Positions 47,362 to 55,785 of a stretch of 64,000 nt of DNA are shown one piece after another. The notes under the pieces were generated by a model. The model saw nothing but the letters and a program-made list of their open reading frames with translations. It ran no database searches and had not been told where the DNA came from. This DNA is from Loigolactobacillus iwatensis (GTDB taxonomy: Bacteria > Bacillota > Bacilli > Lactobacillales > Lactobacillaceae). The first letter of the stretch is position 1. Every line of letters starts with the position of its first letter. Made by a program: the position numbers and the translations under genes. The stretch covers positions 19,425 to 83,424 of the forward strand of contig NZ_RHNP01000005.1 in assembly GCF_003950295.1 (NCBI RefSeq), in the 5' to 3' direction.

Positions 47362-47985
47362 GGTTGGACTCTCCTTTTCTACAGGATAAAAATTCATTCA
47401 ATTACGCAACTTTTGGATAATCATCAATTTCTGTTTCGTGCATAATCGTAAGACTGCATGAATTTCATATAAATACTTTTTATACTAACATCAATCATGT
47501 TGTCCAATCACTCAATTATGCGCTACTTAACGCGCCAAACGTCATCAGCTCCGCATTATTGTATAAAACATTCACACGCTTAAAGCTTTCTATAACTAAA
47601 CTGTAGCACTTGTGATTGGAATGTAATTATCGTTTTTAACTATAGTTTTAATACACGGCAGATTGTAAAAATTCTGCAAATATTGCTAAGTCCTTGAGTT
47701 TTTATAAAAGACTCTAATAGTGTTTTAAGGCCCAAATAGTTAAACGACATTGCGTTCGTAAAACAATTAATTCATCAGTTATGGCCTGAGACAGGCATCT
47801 ATTAGGCATAAAACAACCTAAAATTCGGTTATTATCTATTATTCGCTGATCTTTTTAATCGGTATGGCCATATTAACCCTAACCCGTTGACGTTTAATAC
47901 AAAAAATGTATAGGGACCAACAATTTGATCCTTATACATCATTTTATTGATACCATTTAGAAATCTCATCAATACATTTTCGTAC
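47362..47985. other. Non-coding gap before the TetM-like gene
   Basis: About 620 AT-rich bases without a convincing gene. A 13-codon ORF at 47402-47443 (minus) sits just upstream of the TetM-like gene but lacks a ribosome site. An open frame at 47832-48071 overlaps the aldo/keto reductase in the wrong frame and has no coding signature. Confidence 0.4.
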
Positions 47986-48939
47986 CTAAGGCAATGTGTG
48001 CCCGCCAGCCAAGTATAGTGCATACCACTCTTGACGTGAAAGCTGTACTTCGTTTGCTTCCAAAATATCACTTAAATGTTGTGGATTAGTTGTGCCGGCA
48101 ATCATTTGAATATGTGCAGGATGACGCAAAATCCAAGCAGTCGCAATGGCAGTCTTAGACACTCCGTGAATTTTTGCAATTTGATCCAATACCTTATTAA
48201 CCTGAGGTATTTCCGGATTATCAGTAATCAGACCGTGAAATTGCCACTGACCATTAATAAATCCGCCATTAACTGGTCCCTCATACTGAAGTGGTGACCA
48301 GGCCTGAAGTGTAATTTTATTCTTCTGTGAATAAGGTAATAACCCACCATCATGATCTATGCTTAGTGAATCTTTCATGTTTGTATGAATACCAAAATCG
48401 ATCATACCTGTATGCATCAGACTAAATTGAACCTGATCAACTAATAATGGCCGATTTAGGGCACTTTGTAGAAACTCAATCTGAAAGGTATTCATATTTG
48501 AAACACCAAACTCGCGGACTTTTCCACTTTGCCTTAGTTGATTAAACGCAGATGAAATTTCGGCAGGCTCCATTAATGGATCAGGTCGATGGAGTAATAA
48601 AACATCCAAATAATCCGTTTGAAGACGCCTCAAAATACCATCCACACTATTCAAAATATGTTCTTTGGAAAAGTCATAGCCAAAGTCAGTCAGTCCAACC
48701 TTAGATTGGATAATCAAATCTTCGCGCTTAATGCTAGACTGCTTTAACGCCTGACCAAATATGCGCTCTGATTGACCACCGCCATAAACATCAGCAAAAT
48801 CAAAAAAATTAATACCATTATCGATTTCAACCTGCATTAACTTCTGCATTTGAGCTAAATTAAGACTAGCATACCTCATACCACCTGCCGCAATGTTTGA
48901 AACCATAATGTTACTTGAACCCAATGGAAATAATTTCAT
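47986..48939 (-). CDS. Aldo/keto reductase
   Basis: 317 residues. Catalytic residues are visible in FFDFADVYGGGQSE (Asp, Tyr), IQSKVGL (Lys) and LLLHRPDPL (His). The cofactor loop near the C-terminus reads MIAGTTNPQHLSDI. NADPH-dependent reduction of aldehydes or ketones; belongs to the YdhF/oxidoreductase group. Single gene. Confidence 0.9.
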   Translation of the reverse strand: MKLFPLGSSNIMVSNIAAGGMRYASLNLAQMQKLMQVEIDNGINFFDFADVYGGGQSERIFGQALKQSSIKREDLIIQSKVGLTDFGYDFSKEHILNSVDGILRRLQTDYLDVLLLHRPDPLMEPAEISSAFNQLRQSGKVREFGVSNMNTFQIEFLQSALNRPLLVDQVQFSLMHTGMIDFGIHTNMKDSLSIDHDGGLLPYSQKNKITLQAWSPLQYEGPVNGGFINGQWQFHGLITDNPEIPQVNKVLDQIAKIHGVSKTAIATAWILRHPAHIQMIAGTTNPQHLSDILEANEVQLSRQEWYALYLAGGHTLP

Positions 48940-49172
48940 TACAAAATTCTCCTCATATTAACTAATTTAAAACACAGTATAGGTCTGATCACTAAATTAA
49001 GCAGTTAATTTGCTCACCTAAATTCTAGAAATGTAGTGTTACATCAACACTTATTTTCAGAAATTCTGTTGATCCATATTCTGATTTTAAAAAATTTAGT
49101 TAATATTTTAAGGAATACGATAGGTGGTCGATTACGAAACTCCACTATCCTCTAAAAAAGCAGCAACGCAAA

Positions 49173-50228
49173 TTACCAGAAGTCCGTCATACTATCCATA
49201 AGTTGTAAATATTCAATACCGAATTCAATATCATCCTTTATCTCTGCTCTGGCCTGTTCAGCATCAACCTGACTAATTTCACCTGCAACTTCCATGAATT
49301 TTATAAATTTCTTGATTGAAGTTGCATTGGCCTTGATTTCACTTGCTGAATAAGCAATTTTGCGCGGAAACCAATCAGCCAAATATGGTTGCACGGCATC
49401 AACTGTTGTTAAAGGCGTTTTGATCGTATCAAATAACATAAATTCATTAATAAATAATTCAATATTCTTGACATGTTTTTTAGCGGTTTTTTCAGTTAAT
49501 CCAGTCGAGTTTATCAAGTAATTTTTAAACTCTGCCAAAAGTAAAGCATTGTTAGCCAGAACCTTGGCCCCAATTTGCTCATAAAGGTGACCGTCGCCAG
49601 CAAATAGTGCTTCACTATCTTGATATTTATCCCATTGATGATAATCTAGCCAAGTTCTGTCGACATGATATTCACTTACCTGCATTTCGGCAGCGTTAAC
49701 CTTAGTGATCGATAACCCAGTAGCAAATGCATTAGCGACTGAATCTTTAGCAAACGCGTAGTCCTTCTGGCTAAATGGAATCTGCATTAAATAGTCCATT
49801 AATTTAGTCTGAATTAATTTGGTTCGATCAATTAGGCGGCCTTCTTTAACCATTAAAATCATATTAGTCACCGCGCCTGTTACTTGACGGTTAAACCCAG
49901 CGTTTAGCCTAACTGCTCCCGCTAATTCAAAATACGCGGCAATATCTTCAGGTGCGACACCAACAAGTAAGAACGCTTCGCGAATACCATCATTAATATA
50001 TTGCTCTAAATTAACTTTGTTTTTGGCGTTAATATCATATAAAGCAACTGCGGCGTAGGTCAAATCATTAACCAGTAAAACAACCTTTTTCCGGTTCACC
50101 AAGTAGTAATTTGCGTGCCAAGAAAATAATGGATTTACCGTGGCAAAACGCTTAGCCATTGCGGCATCTTCCACTTTAACTAATTTATTAAAAATCGGTA
50201 ATGCCTTTTTCGTTGGATTAATGATCAT
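49173..50228 (-). CDS. Uncharacterised protein with DUF6933-like N-terminus
   Basis: 351 residues. The N-terminal about 170 residues resemble a domain of unknown function (MIINPTKKALPIFNK, WHANYYLVNRKKVVLLVND). The C-terminal about 100 residues are helical (GLTEKTAKKHVKNIELFINE), reminiscent of a SAM-like DNA-binding N-terminal domain of recombinases, but no catalytic domain is present. The start at 50228 has AAGGAG upstream. It lies 130 nt downstream of the SH3-domain gene on the same strand. Function unknown. Confidence 0.7.
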   Translation of the reverse strand: MIINPTKKALPIFNKLVKVEDAAMAKRFATVNPLFSWHANYYLVNRKKVVLLVNDLTYAAVALYDINAKNKVNLEQYINDGIREAFLLVGVAPEDIAAYFELAGAVRLNAGFNRQVTGAVTNMILMVKEGRLIDRTKLIQTKLMDYLMQIPFSQKDYAFAKDSVANAFATGLSITKVNAAEMQVSEYHVDRTWLDYHQWDKYQDSEALFAGDGHLYEQIGAKVLANNALLLAEFKNYLINSTGLTEKTAKKHVKNIELFINEFMLFDTIKTPLTTVDAVQPYLADWFPRKIAYSASEIKANATSIKKFIKFMEVAGEISQVDAEQARAEIKDDIEFGIEYLQLMDSMTDFW

Positions 50229-50358
50229 TACACTAACTCCTTGCAGTTTATTTTGTATAAATTGATGCAATTTCATTATTTATGATACGGACTTGCATCT
50301 CACTTTGCCCTGCGGTATGAAAATAGGTAGGGCTTAGTAACTAAACCACAATTTTAGC

Positions 50359-51486
50359 CTAATATGTCTTAATAACCTTCAGGTAGGTCGTATTAGTCCA
50401 CCCAAATATTTGTGTCCCGTTAGCATCAGCAACAACTACTCGTTTCCAATGCCGTTTAGTCTGGACTACTTTTACAACCGTTCCTTCTCCCAAAACGTTT
50501 ATAATTTTAGCATGTTGCTTGGGCCGATTTCTTAACGTCAGACCATCAACCCTAACTGTACGATAAGCATGCTTGGGTTGCTTGGGATTTATTCCGTTAC
50601 CTTCAATAACCAAATCTGTATAATTTCCAAGATCAACCTGTAACCATTGATTAATTGACTGACCGATCGGTGTTGCCCCCAATATTGGTTCAATTAATAA
50701 AGGTAATAAAAGTAAAAGAATTTGTTGAAAAAATATCCGACCTTTATGGCTAAGCTTACTAATATTTCCAGTTTTAAATGATTCAGCAACTTCTTTTGCC
50801 ACTTGTTTGTCTATCGTCGTTTCTGAATTTGCGTCATCTTCTGGCAGATTTTCAGTAAATTCATTAAAAGCATTATTCAATTTATCAGTTTGTTCAGTAT
50901 TTAGGTTGGAAAGTATTTTATTAAGTGTTGGCTGTAAGGTCGCGCCTCTAAGCAAGGCTGAATTAGTCGCAACAATCCCCATTTGGTCAGCTATATGTAG
51001 TTGGCCAAGTTGCCGTGCAGCTATTTTGGATAAGGTTGGTGAAGCGAAGGTCGTTTGGAATACTTTAGCTTTATCGTTGACTACAGATTGCAAAGCTCCA
51101 GATAACCCTGACTTAACTCCAAACTTATTCCATACAGAATTATGCTCCATTGCCTTGATCGACTGTAATGCACTTTTTTGGAGGCCAGAAACACCCATCA
51201 ATTTTAAAGTATGACTAAGCTGATCATTAGGTAAAATTATAGCACCTGCTGCTATTTTCGGTAACGATTTCATTGCTCCAGTCGAATTCAAGCTTCTAGA
51301 TAAACCATTAGCCCACTTAACTTCAGGCATGAGTGATATTTTCGTAAAAGCACTTTCCCACCTCGATCCAGAAACGATTCCAACTTGTGCAGAGGTACTT
51401 TTCATATTTAACGTATTGATAATATTTTTGTAGTTTTCATTTGCTGCATTAATAAGCCCCGTAGTATTAGGATGTTCAGTGACCAT
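50359..51486 (-). CDS. Uncharacterised membrane protein with C-terminal SH3 domain
   Basis: 375 residues. The N-terminal about 240 residues are Ser/Ala/Leu-rich with no recognised domain. A single hydrophobic helix (IFFQQILLLLLPLLIEPIL, about 253-271) follows. The last 65 residues form a bacterial SH3 domain (LTLRNRPKQHAKIINVLGEG, then FGWTNTTYL). SH3 domains often bind peptidoglycan, but an N-terminal signal peptide is absent, so topology is unclear. The start at 51486 has GAGGAGGGG upstream. Function unknown. Confidence 0.65.
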   Translation of the reverse strand: MVTEHPNTTGLINAANENYKNIINTLNMKSTSAQVGIVSGSRWESAFTKISLMPEVKWANGLSRSLNSTGAMKSLPKIAAGAIILPNDQLSHTLKLMGVSGLQKSALQSIKAMEHNSVWNKFGVKSGLSGALQSVVNDKAKVFQTTFASPTLSKIAARQLGQLHIADQMGIVATNSALLRGATLQPTLNKILSNLNTEQTDKLNNAFNEFTENLPEDDANSETTIDKQVAKEVAESFKTGNISKLSHKGRIFFQQILLLLLPLLIEPILGATPIGQSINQWLQVDLGNYTDLVIEGNGINPKQPKHAYRTVRVDGLTLRNRPKQHAKIINVLGEGTVVKVVQTKRHWKRVVVADANGTQIFGWTNTTYLKVIKTY

Positions 51487-51551
51487 GCTACCCCTCCTCG
51501 TAATAAAATATTTCTTAAATTCATTATAGCACGTATGTTCCCCAGACATTC

Positions 51552-51664
51552 AAACCCGTTTTCCCGGCGTTGGTGAAGGATACAGGCAAAATCATTAGAT
51601 TGTTGATAAGCCAGATTATTCATATAATAAATATATTTAATACTATTACCGGGAAAACGGGTTT
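51552..51664. repeat. 16-bp perfect inverted repeats flanking an 81-bp AT-rich spacer
   Basis: AAACCCGTTTTCCCGG (51552-51567) and its exact complement (51649-51664) bound a 113-bp unit with no coding content. The arrangement resembles a MITE, a small non-autonomous transposable element, but no target-site duplication is evident. It lies just upstream of the SH3-domain gene. Confidence 0.45.
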
Positions 51665-51853
51665 TCATAAAAATAGTGCTAGGGTGGCAGCCCAAACTGC
51701 CGCCCGTCAAAGAATAATCCGACATTAGGTCCAGGTTCGGACTACTGCCACTAGTTTAGCTAGATGAAAAAATTTATTTGGCACGACAGGCATGTTATCT
51801 ATCTAAAATCAATTTAGATAGTGGCACATAAACTTTTCTCATCGGCAAAGACA

Positions 51854-51893
51854 AGAACCTGCAACAAGCTTTTCAGGGCTTGCCACAGGTTCT
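51854..51893. terminator. Hairpin with T-run
   Basis: AGAACCTG pairs with CAGGTTCT, with CAAGC/GCTTG inside. A T-run follows on the plus strand. It lies just beyond the stop of the frameshifted small gene. Confidence 0.5.
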
Positions 51894-51902
51894 TTTTCTA
51901 AC

Positions 51903-52114
51903 TTATTCAGTTGAGTCCAAGACATCGATTTCGACCTCTATGTCAGCTTCTGTCATGGCATCAGCACTAGGTAAGAATTTACTTTTCGGCTGAGATGTTT
52001 TATCAATTTCTTCCATTCATCAAGCATTGTTGTTTGGTTTAGTGCCATAAATTGTGGCTTATAATCCAATGGTAAGAGCAACGTATATACAGTTGCGCGA
52101 TCGTAGTCCGCCAT
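51903..52114 (-). pseudogene. Frameshifted small gene remnant
   Basis: Reading from the ATG at 52114, the first about 38 codons give MADYDRATVYTLLLPLDYKP followed by QFMALNQTTMLDEWKK. A different frame continues with FLPSADAMTEADIEVEIDVL and stops at 51903. The total length (212 nt) is not a multiple of three, which fits a single indel. The combined product would be about 70 residues, acidic at the end, like small lactobacillus proteins of unknown role. I do not recognise the family. Confidence 0.45.
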
Positions 52115-52242
52115 TCTAACTCGTCTCGTTTGTCGATCAGGCTCATAACTTAGAAGTCTATAACATCCTTAATGATAAAAAGCGTCAACTATCCTCATTA
52201 TTTCATATATACTGAAGCTAACATTATGAAAGGAAAGCGCAT

Positions 52243-52761
52243 ATGCCACAAACAACTAATAATAGTTTAACCCGTTTCAAAAATGCTTTTGCGAGCTTGT
52301 TGATTAGTCGGCCGCTCTCAACGATTACAGTACAAGACATTGTACGTAAAGCTGGCGTTAATCGTTCCACCTTTTACCGCCATTTCTTAGATCTAGATGA
52401 CTTTTTAGATTGGCTGGAAGAAGAAATGCTAGTTGAAATTACGACTCATTTTCAGTTAAGCGAAAATAAAAACATTGATTTTACACAATTTTACCAATAT
52501 ACAAACGAAAATCGCATTCTACTTCAAGGATTCTTGGAAACAAATCGCTGGAATCATTTTATTGACCGTTTACAAACAATCGTTTTAAAAAATTATTTAA
52601 AGCTACTTTCCACTCAAGCCACAACAATTCCAATTGAGATTCAAGTGCAGTTTTTTATTGGTGGTCATATAAACCTTTTTAAATGGTGGCTTGATCAAGA
52701 AAATCCCCCTACTCCAGAAAAAATGGCAACGTATCATCAAAAATTAAGTCAACCTCGTTAA
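52243..52761 (+). CDS. TetR-family transcriptional regulator
   Basis: 172 residues with helix-turn-helix ITVQDIVRKAGVNRSTFYRH at about 28-47. The C-terminal part is small (FFIGGHINLFKWWLDQENPP), as in the TetR_C_8 subgroup. AAAGGAAAG precedes the ATG. It lies 86 nt upstream of the hydrolase, with a hairpin between them, and may regulate it. Confidence 0.88.
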   Translation: MPQTTNNSLTRFKNAFASLLISRPLSTITVQDIVRKAGVNRSTFYRHFLDLDDFLDWLEEEMLVEITTHFQLSENKNIDFTQFYQYTNENRILLQGFLETNRWNHFIDRLQTIVLKNYLKLLSTQATTIPIEIQVQFFIGGHINLFKWWLDQENPPTPEKMATYHQKLSQPR

Positions 52762-52763
52762 TG

Positions 52764-52796
52764 CAACACATTTCGTGAGATGTGTTGTTCTTTTTA
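52764..52796 (+). terminator. Terminator between TetR and hydrolase genes
   Basis: AACACAT/ATGTGTT with an 8-nt loop and GTTCTTTTT after it, immediately after the TetR stop. Confidence 0.7.
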
Positions 52797-52847
52797 AATC
52801 AATTTGCAATTATCATGATCTTATTAAATCAAAGGATCTGATTCTAA

Positions 52848-53681
52848 ATGCAAATTAAAACAAACGATAATACGCTCTTAAACGTTAATAAAGTTGGTCA
52901 TGGCCCCATTTTGATTCTTATCCCAGGAGCAAATGGGACTGGTGATATCTTCTACACAACTGCAGAAACTTTAAAAAATAACTTTACAGTCATTACCTAT
53001 GACCGACGTGGCTATGGAAAAACAGTTGTACCTACACCACTACCCGCGAACGCATCCGATCCAGATAGTAACTATCGAATTGACAAAGACGTTGATGATA
53101 TTTTCGCGCTTGCAGATACATTCAGCCCTAATGAACCAGTTTATTTAATGGGTTCCTCATCTGGTTCGATTGTCGCAGAAAAAGCCTTTTCTAAAAACCC
53201 GAACCACTTTGTTAAAGTGTCGATCCATGAAAGTCCATTGGCTACTGTCATCGATGATGGTGGTCAGTTCAAAAAAGAATCCGCACAAATCGTTCAAAAG
53301 GTTTTAGACGGTAACTTCGGTGCTATCTCTGATTTATTCGTTGATCAAATGCACATTCAACCCTTAGATGCTAAAATGATGGGCCTAGCAACTGACTCAA
53401 AACCAGATCCGGCCAAAATGAAATCAATATTATTTTGGCTGAAATATGAATCCGCACAGTATACGAGCCAAGTTATTGATTGGAATATTTTTAAGAACAA
53501 CTCAGAAAAAGTTATTTTACTCAACGGAACTGATTCAACCGGATTCTTTCCACAAACGGTTAACCAAGCAATCAGTAAAAAAATTGATGTTCCAATTACA
53601 ATGATTTCCGGAGGGCACCTAGGATACGCGCAAAAACCAGAGAAATTTGCGGATACCTTAACAGATGCACTGCTCAAATAA
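52848..53681 (+). CDS. Alpha/beta hydrolase
   Basis: 277 residues. The oxyanion segment is LIPGANGTGD, followed by YDRRGYGKT. The nucleophile elbow GSSSGS (about residue 103) has the catalytic Ser, and the His lies in ISGGHLGYAQKPEKFA. The acid is probably the Asp in LLNGTDSTGF. Substrate unknown; esterase or peptidase-like activity is possible. Located between a TetR gene and the rlmH attachment-site scar. Confidence 0.87.
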   Translation: MQIKTNDNTLLNVNKVGHGPILILIPGANGTGDIFYTTAETLKNNFTVITYDRRGYGKTVVPTPLPANASDPDSNYRIDKDVDDIFALADTFSPNEPVYLMGSSSGSIVAEKAFSKNPNHFVKVSIHESPLATVIDDGGQFKKESAQIVQKVLDGNFGAISDLFVDQMHIQPLDAKMMGLATDSKPDPAKMKSILFWLKYESAQYTSQVIDWNIFKNNSEKVILLNGTDSTGFFPQTVNQAISKKIDVPITMISGGHLGYAQKPEKFADTLTDALLK

Positions 53682-53820
53682 AATATAGATGTAATACATG
53701 GACAAATGATTAAGTAGTTGTCCGTTTGTTCGTAATTTTCGAGGTATAGAGTCGTATTTTAGAGCCATTGATTCATGAAATTCGTTACTTTTTGACACAA
53801 AGAGATTATATAGAGATTAA

Positions 53821-53854
53821 ATAGGCGCCCTCCCGCAAAAGGAGTGGCGTCTAT
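53821..53854. terminator. Terminator after the hydrolase
   Basis: ATAGGCGCC/GGCGTCTAT with inner CTCC/GGAG, one mismatch, T-rich after it. It lies 140 nt beyond the hydrolase stop. Confidence 0.6.
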
Positions 53855-53910
53855 TTACTTATCTTAGTCTAATATATCCAGATAAGTCCCGTTATATCGG
53901 CAATCTTTCC

Positions 53911-53936
53911 AAAAACCGCATCACTTATGATATGGA
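53911..53936 (-). repeat. Second copy of the rlmH 3'-end attachment sequence
   Basis: An exact 26-bp direct repeat of 53973-53998, with 36 bp between the copies. On the minus strand it contains TATCATAAGTGATGCGG, the sequence used as SCC attachment core in staphylococci. It duplicates the last codons of rlmH outside the gene. Confidence 0.75.
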
Positions 53937-53972
53937 GACCCCTATCGATCCGGCCTGCGGTTAATATCACGA

Positions 53973-53998
53973 AAAAACCGCATCACTTATGATATGGA
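53973..53998 (-). repeat. rlmH 3'-end attachment site (SCC attB-like)
   Basis: The first copy of the 26-bp repeat spans the last codons of rlmH (Pro-Tyr-His-Lys-stop) and the next 10 bases TGCGGTTTTT. The staphylococcal cassette chromosome integrase targets this same region. Confidence 0.75.
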
Positions 53999-54462
53999 CT
54001 TCCTTCATTAATCATAAACGCCCGGTAAATCTGCTCAATCAAAACCAGCCGCATTAGTTGGTGGGGTAAGGTCAGCTTTCCAAAAGACAATTGATCGTCA
54101 CTGCGTTTTAAAACTTCTGGTGATAAGCCTAATGAACCGCCAATAACGAAAGTGATGTCCGAATGACCGTAAGTCGTCAATTGATCAAACTCTGCGGCAA
54201 ATTGTTCTGAGGCGCGCTGCTTACCTTGAATCGCCAATGCATAAACGTATTCTTTAGCCTTAATTTTAGCAAGAATTCGCTCCCCTTCCTTGTGCTTAAC
54301 TTCAATCATCTCGGCATCGCTTAATTTTTCCGGTGCTTTTTCGTCAGGTACTTCAATAATTTGTAACTTGCAGAAGCTATCTAACCGCTTGGCGTACTCG
54401 GCAATACCCTGTTTAAGGTACTTTTCCTTCAATTTACCCACACCAATTATTTTAATATTCAT
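53983..54462 (-). CDS. rlmH: 23S rRNA pseudouridine-1915 N3-methyltransferase RlmH
   Basis: A 159-residue SPOUT methyltransferase acting on pseudouridine 1915 of 23S rRNA. The SAM-binding knot is [14 protein letters not shown], and the C-terminus is [13 protein letters not shown]. The start at 54462 ([16 protein letters not shown]) has GGAGGAC upstream; the in-frame ATG at 54498 is not needed. It is the orfX homologue, and its 3' end is duplicated downstream. Confidence 0.97.
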   Translation of the reverse strand: MNIKIIGVGKLKEKYLKQGIAEYAKRLDSFCKLQIIEVPDEKAPEKLSDAEMIEVKHKEGERILAKIKAKEYVYALAIQGKQRASEQFAAEFDQLTTYGHSDITFVIGGSLGLSPEVLKRSDDQLSFGKLTLPHQLMRLVLIEQIYRAFMINEGSPYHK

Positions 54463-54568
54463 TCGTGCTTGTCCTCCATTTGAGAATTTACTATCCAAAT
54501 AACATCCTAGCGCGCTAGCTCAAAAAAAGCGTCGCTAAACAAAAATTATAACCTATTTTTTATTAAGC

Positions 54569-54904
54569 TGTGGATGAGCGGGCAATGTTACCCACCGTAA
54601 ATAACAGGTTATCCACAAAAGTTATCCACATGTACACAACTCGTAAATCAAAATGTTGGGGGTCAAAATAATTCGACCACAAAATACTGATTTTAGAAAA
54701 AATTAATTTTTTTCGTAAAAAAGTTATCCCCAAAAATTAAAGCGTTCGTTAAGTTAGCGCTTGCGTTCTATAAAACTTATTATACCAGACTTTAAGTCCT
54801 AACTTAATCTAAATAATTACAAGTTATCAACAAGCACAAATTCAAACTGTGGATAACATAAAAACAAAAAATAGCGGTATTCTAGCAATTATTAGTTATC
54901 CACA
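54569..54904. other. DnaA-box cluster upstream of rlmH
   Basis: Four exact DnaA boxes TTATCCACA lie in 300 bp: plus strand at 54609-54617, 54622-54630 and 54896-54904, minus strand at 54848-54856. Three 8-of-9 matches are at 54569-54577, 54724-54732 and 54824-54832. The stretch is very AT-rich. In B. subtilis a DnaA-box cluster lies beside yydA, the rlmH homologue, and moderates initiation at oriC. No dnaA gene is present here, so this is more likely such a cluster than oriC. Confidence 0.8.
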
Positions 54905-55213
54905 GTTGTGTACAAAGCTGTTAACAACCCTTATGAACATTGACAAATCTATTTCTTAACATTACTTAATGTTCGTTTTTACCCAATTGATTACGAAAGA
55001 CTATTAAATTAGCGAAAAATCGTCTAATCAATTTTTACTTTAACGAATAATTACTATTTGCTAATCTAAAAACTAGTGATTTTTACCCAATTACCCGCTT
55101 AAACCTAATTTGGCGTAAGCATCAGATAATCTTGCTAAAAAATCCGAATTCACTATTTTGATATCAGCGCGCCAGACTATTTGAATAACTCTAAAAAATC
55201 CGTTTTGAGCACA
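54905..55213. other. AT-rich non-coding stretch
   Basis: Between the DnaA-box cluster and the terminator at 55214. Rich in A and T runs, no gene or clear motif seen. Confidence 0.4.
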
Positions 55214-55249
55214 AAAAAACTAGTCGTAAAAATAACGACTAGTTTTTTA
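55214..55249. terminator. Bidirectional terminator
   Basis: ACTAGTCGT/ACGACTAGT with a 7-nt loop, A-run before and T-run after. It could end the htrA transcript, about 540 nt past its stop. Confidence 0.8.
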
Positions 55250-55289
55250 TACCGCCACATCAGTGTTTTGGCGTTACAATGGGCGTTTT

Positions 55290-55780
55290 GAGCTAATAAT
55301 TTTCAATTGCGGAGTAGAATCTAACCACTTTTATTAGTATTTTCCTGATTAGTGTAAACGTGTTTGAAAAAGCAGATTCCTGCGGTTGCCATGTTTCAAC
55401 TTGGCGGTTTTCGCCTTGCTAGTTCTTGCGGTGACCGAGACGAATTGAGTCGAGGAAACACAGTTATGGACTTTATAACTGTGTTCCTTGTTTTTGCCAC
55501 AAGAATAGACAACATTCGAAGCATCCTAAGTTATTTGCGATCTTTGCAAATAACTAACCGTAATTACGAAGTAGTAGTTGAATGGACAACGTATGAAGCA
55601 TCAAGATTATTAGCGATTTAGGCTAATAATCCTCAATTGCGGAATAGTAGCTACAACAGCCAAATCACCTTTTTCAAAGGTAATTCGGCTGTTTAGGCTG
55701 CGACTTGGACTTCGGTTTATCCTAGTCCGATCGACATCGTTAGTAATCCTCAGAATCTAACCGCTTTTCCAAACACTCCC
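55290..55780. repeat. Non-coding field of hairpin repeats downstream of htrA
   Basis: No gene is credible. GCTAATAAT...TCAATTGCGGA occurs twice (55293 and 55623), and AGAATCTAACC twice (55328 and 55752). Strong hairpins include GAAACACAGTTA/TAACTGTGTTCC (near 55454-55487) and an ACAGCC/GGCTGT stem (near 55656-55695). The right edge (55753-55778) is an inverted copy of the short repeat found at 16315 and 23461. Segment 55699-55740 matches 5864-5907 inverted. Confidence 0.5.
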
Positions 55781-55785
55781 CTCAG

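Noticed and set aside
47402..47443. 13-codon ORF upstream of the TetM-like gene as a tet-type leader peptide
   Set aside because: It has no ribosome binding site, and I found no terminator or competing hairpins between it and the TetM-like start.
47832..48071. Minus-strand open frame overlapping the end of the aldo/keto reductase
   Set aside because: It lies partly inside the reductase in another frame, has no ribosome site and no recognisable domain.
51682..51708. AGGGTGGCAGC stretch as a T-box riboswitch core
   Set aside because: It lacks the T-box sequence that should follow GGGTGG (ACCGCG). It is a simple GC hairpin, with no aminoacyl-tRNA or amino acid gene downstream.
54569..54904. 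DnaA-box cluster as the chromosomal origin oriC
   Set aside because: No dnaA or dnaN lies in the window, and the neighbouring genes are rlmH and htrA. A DnaA titration cluster as in B. subtilis fits better.
55364..55621. Plus-strand open frame of 85 codons in the repeat field
   Set aside because: It is made of hairpin repeats. The sequence is translated through perfect inverted repeats and lacks a ribosome site.
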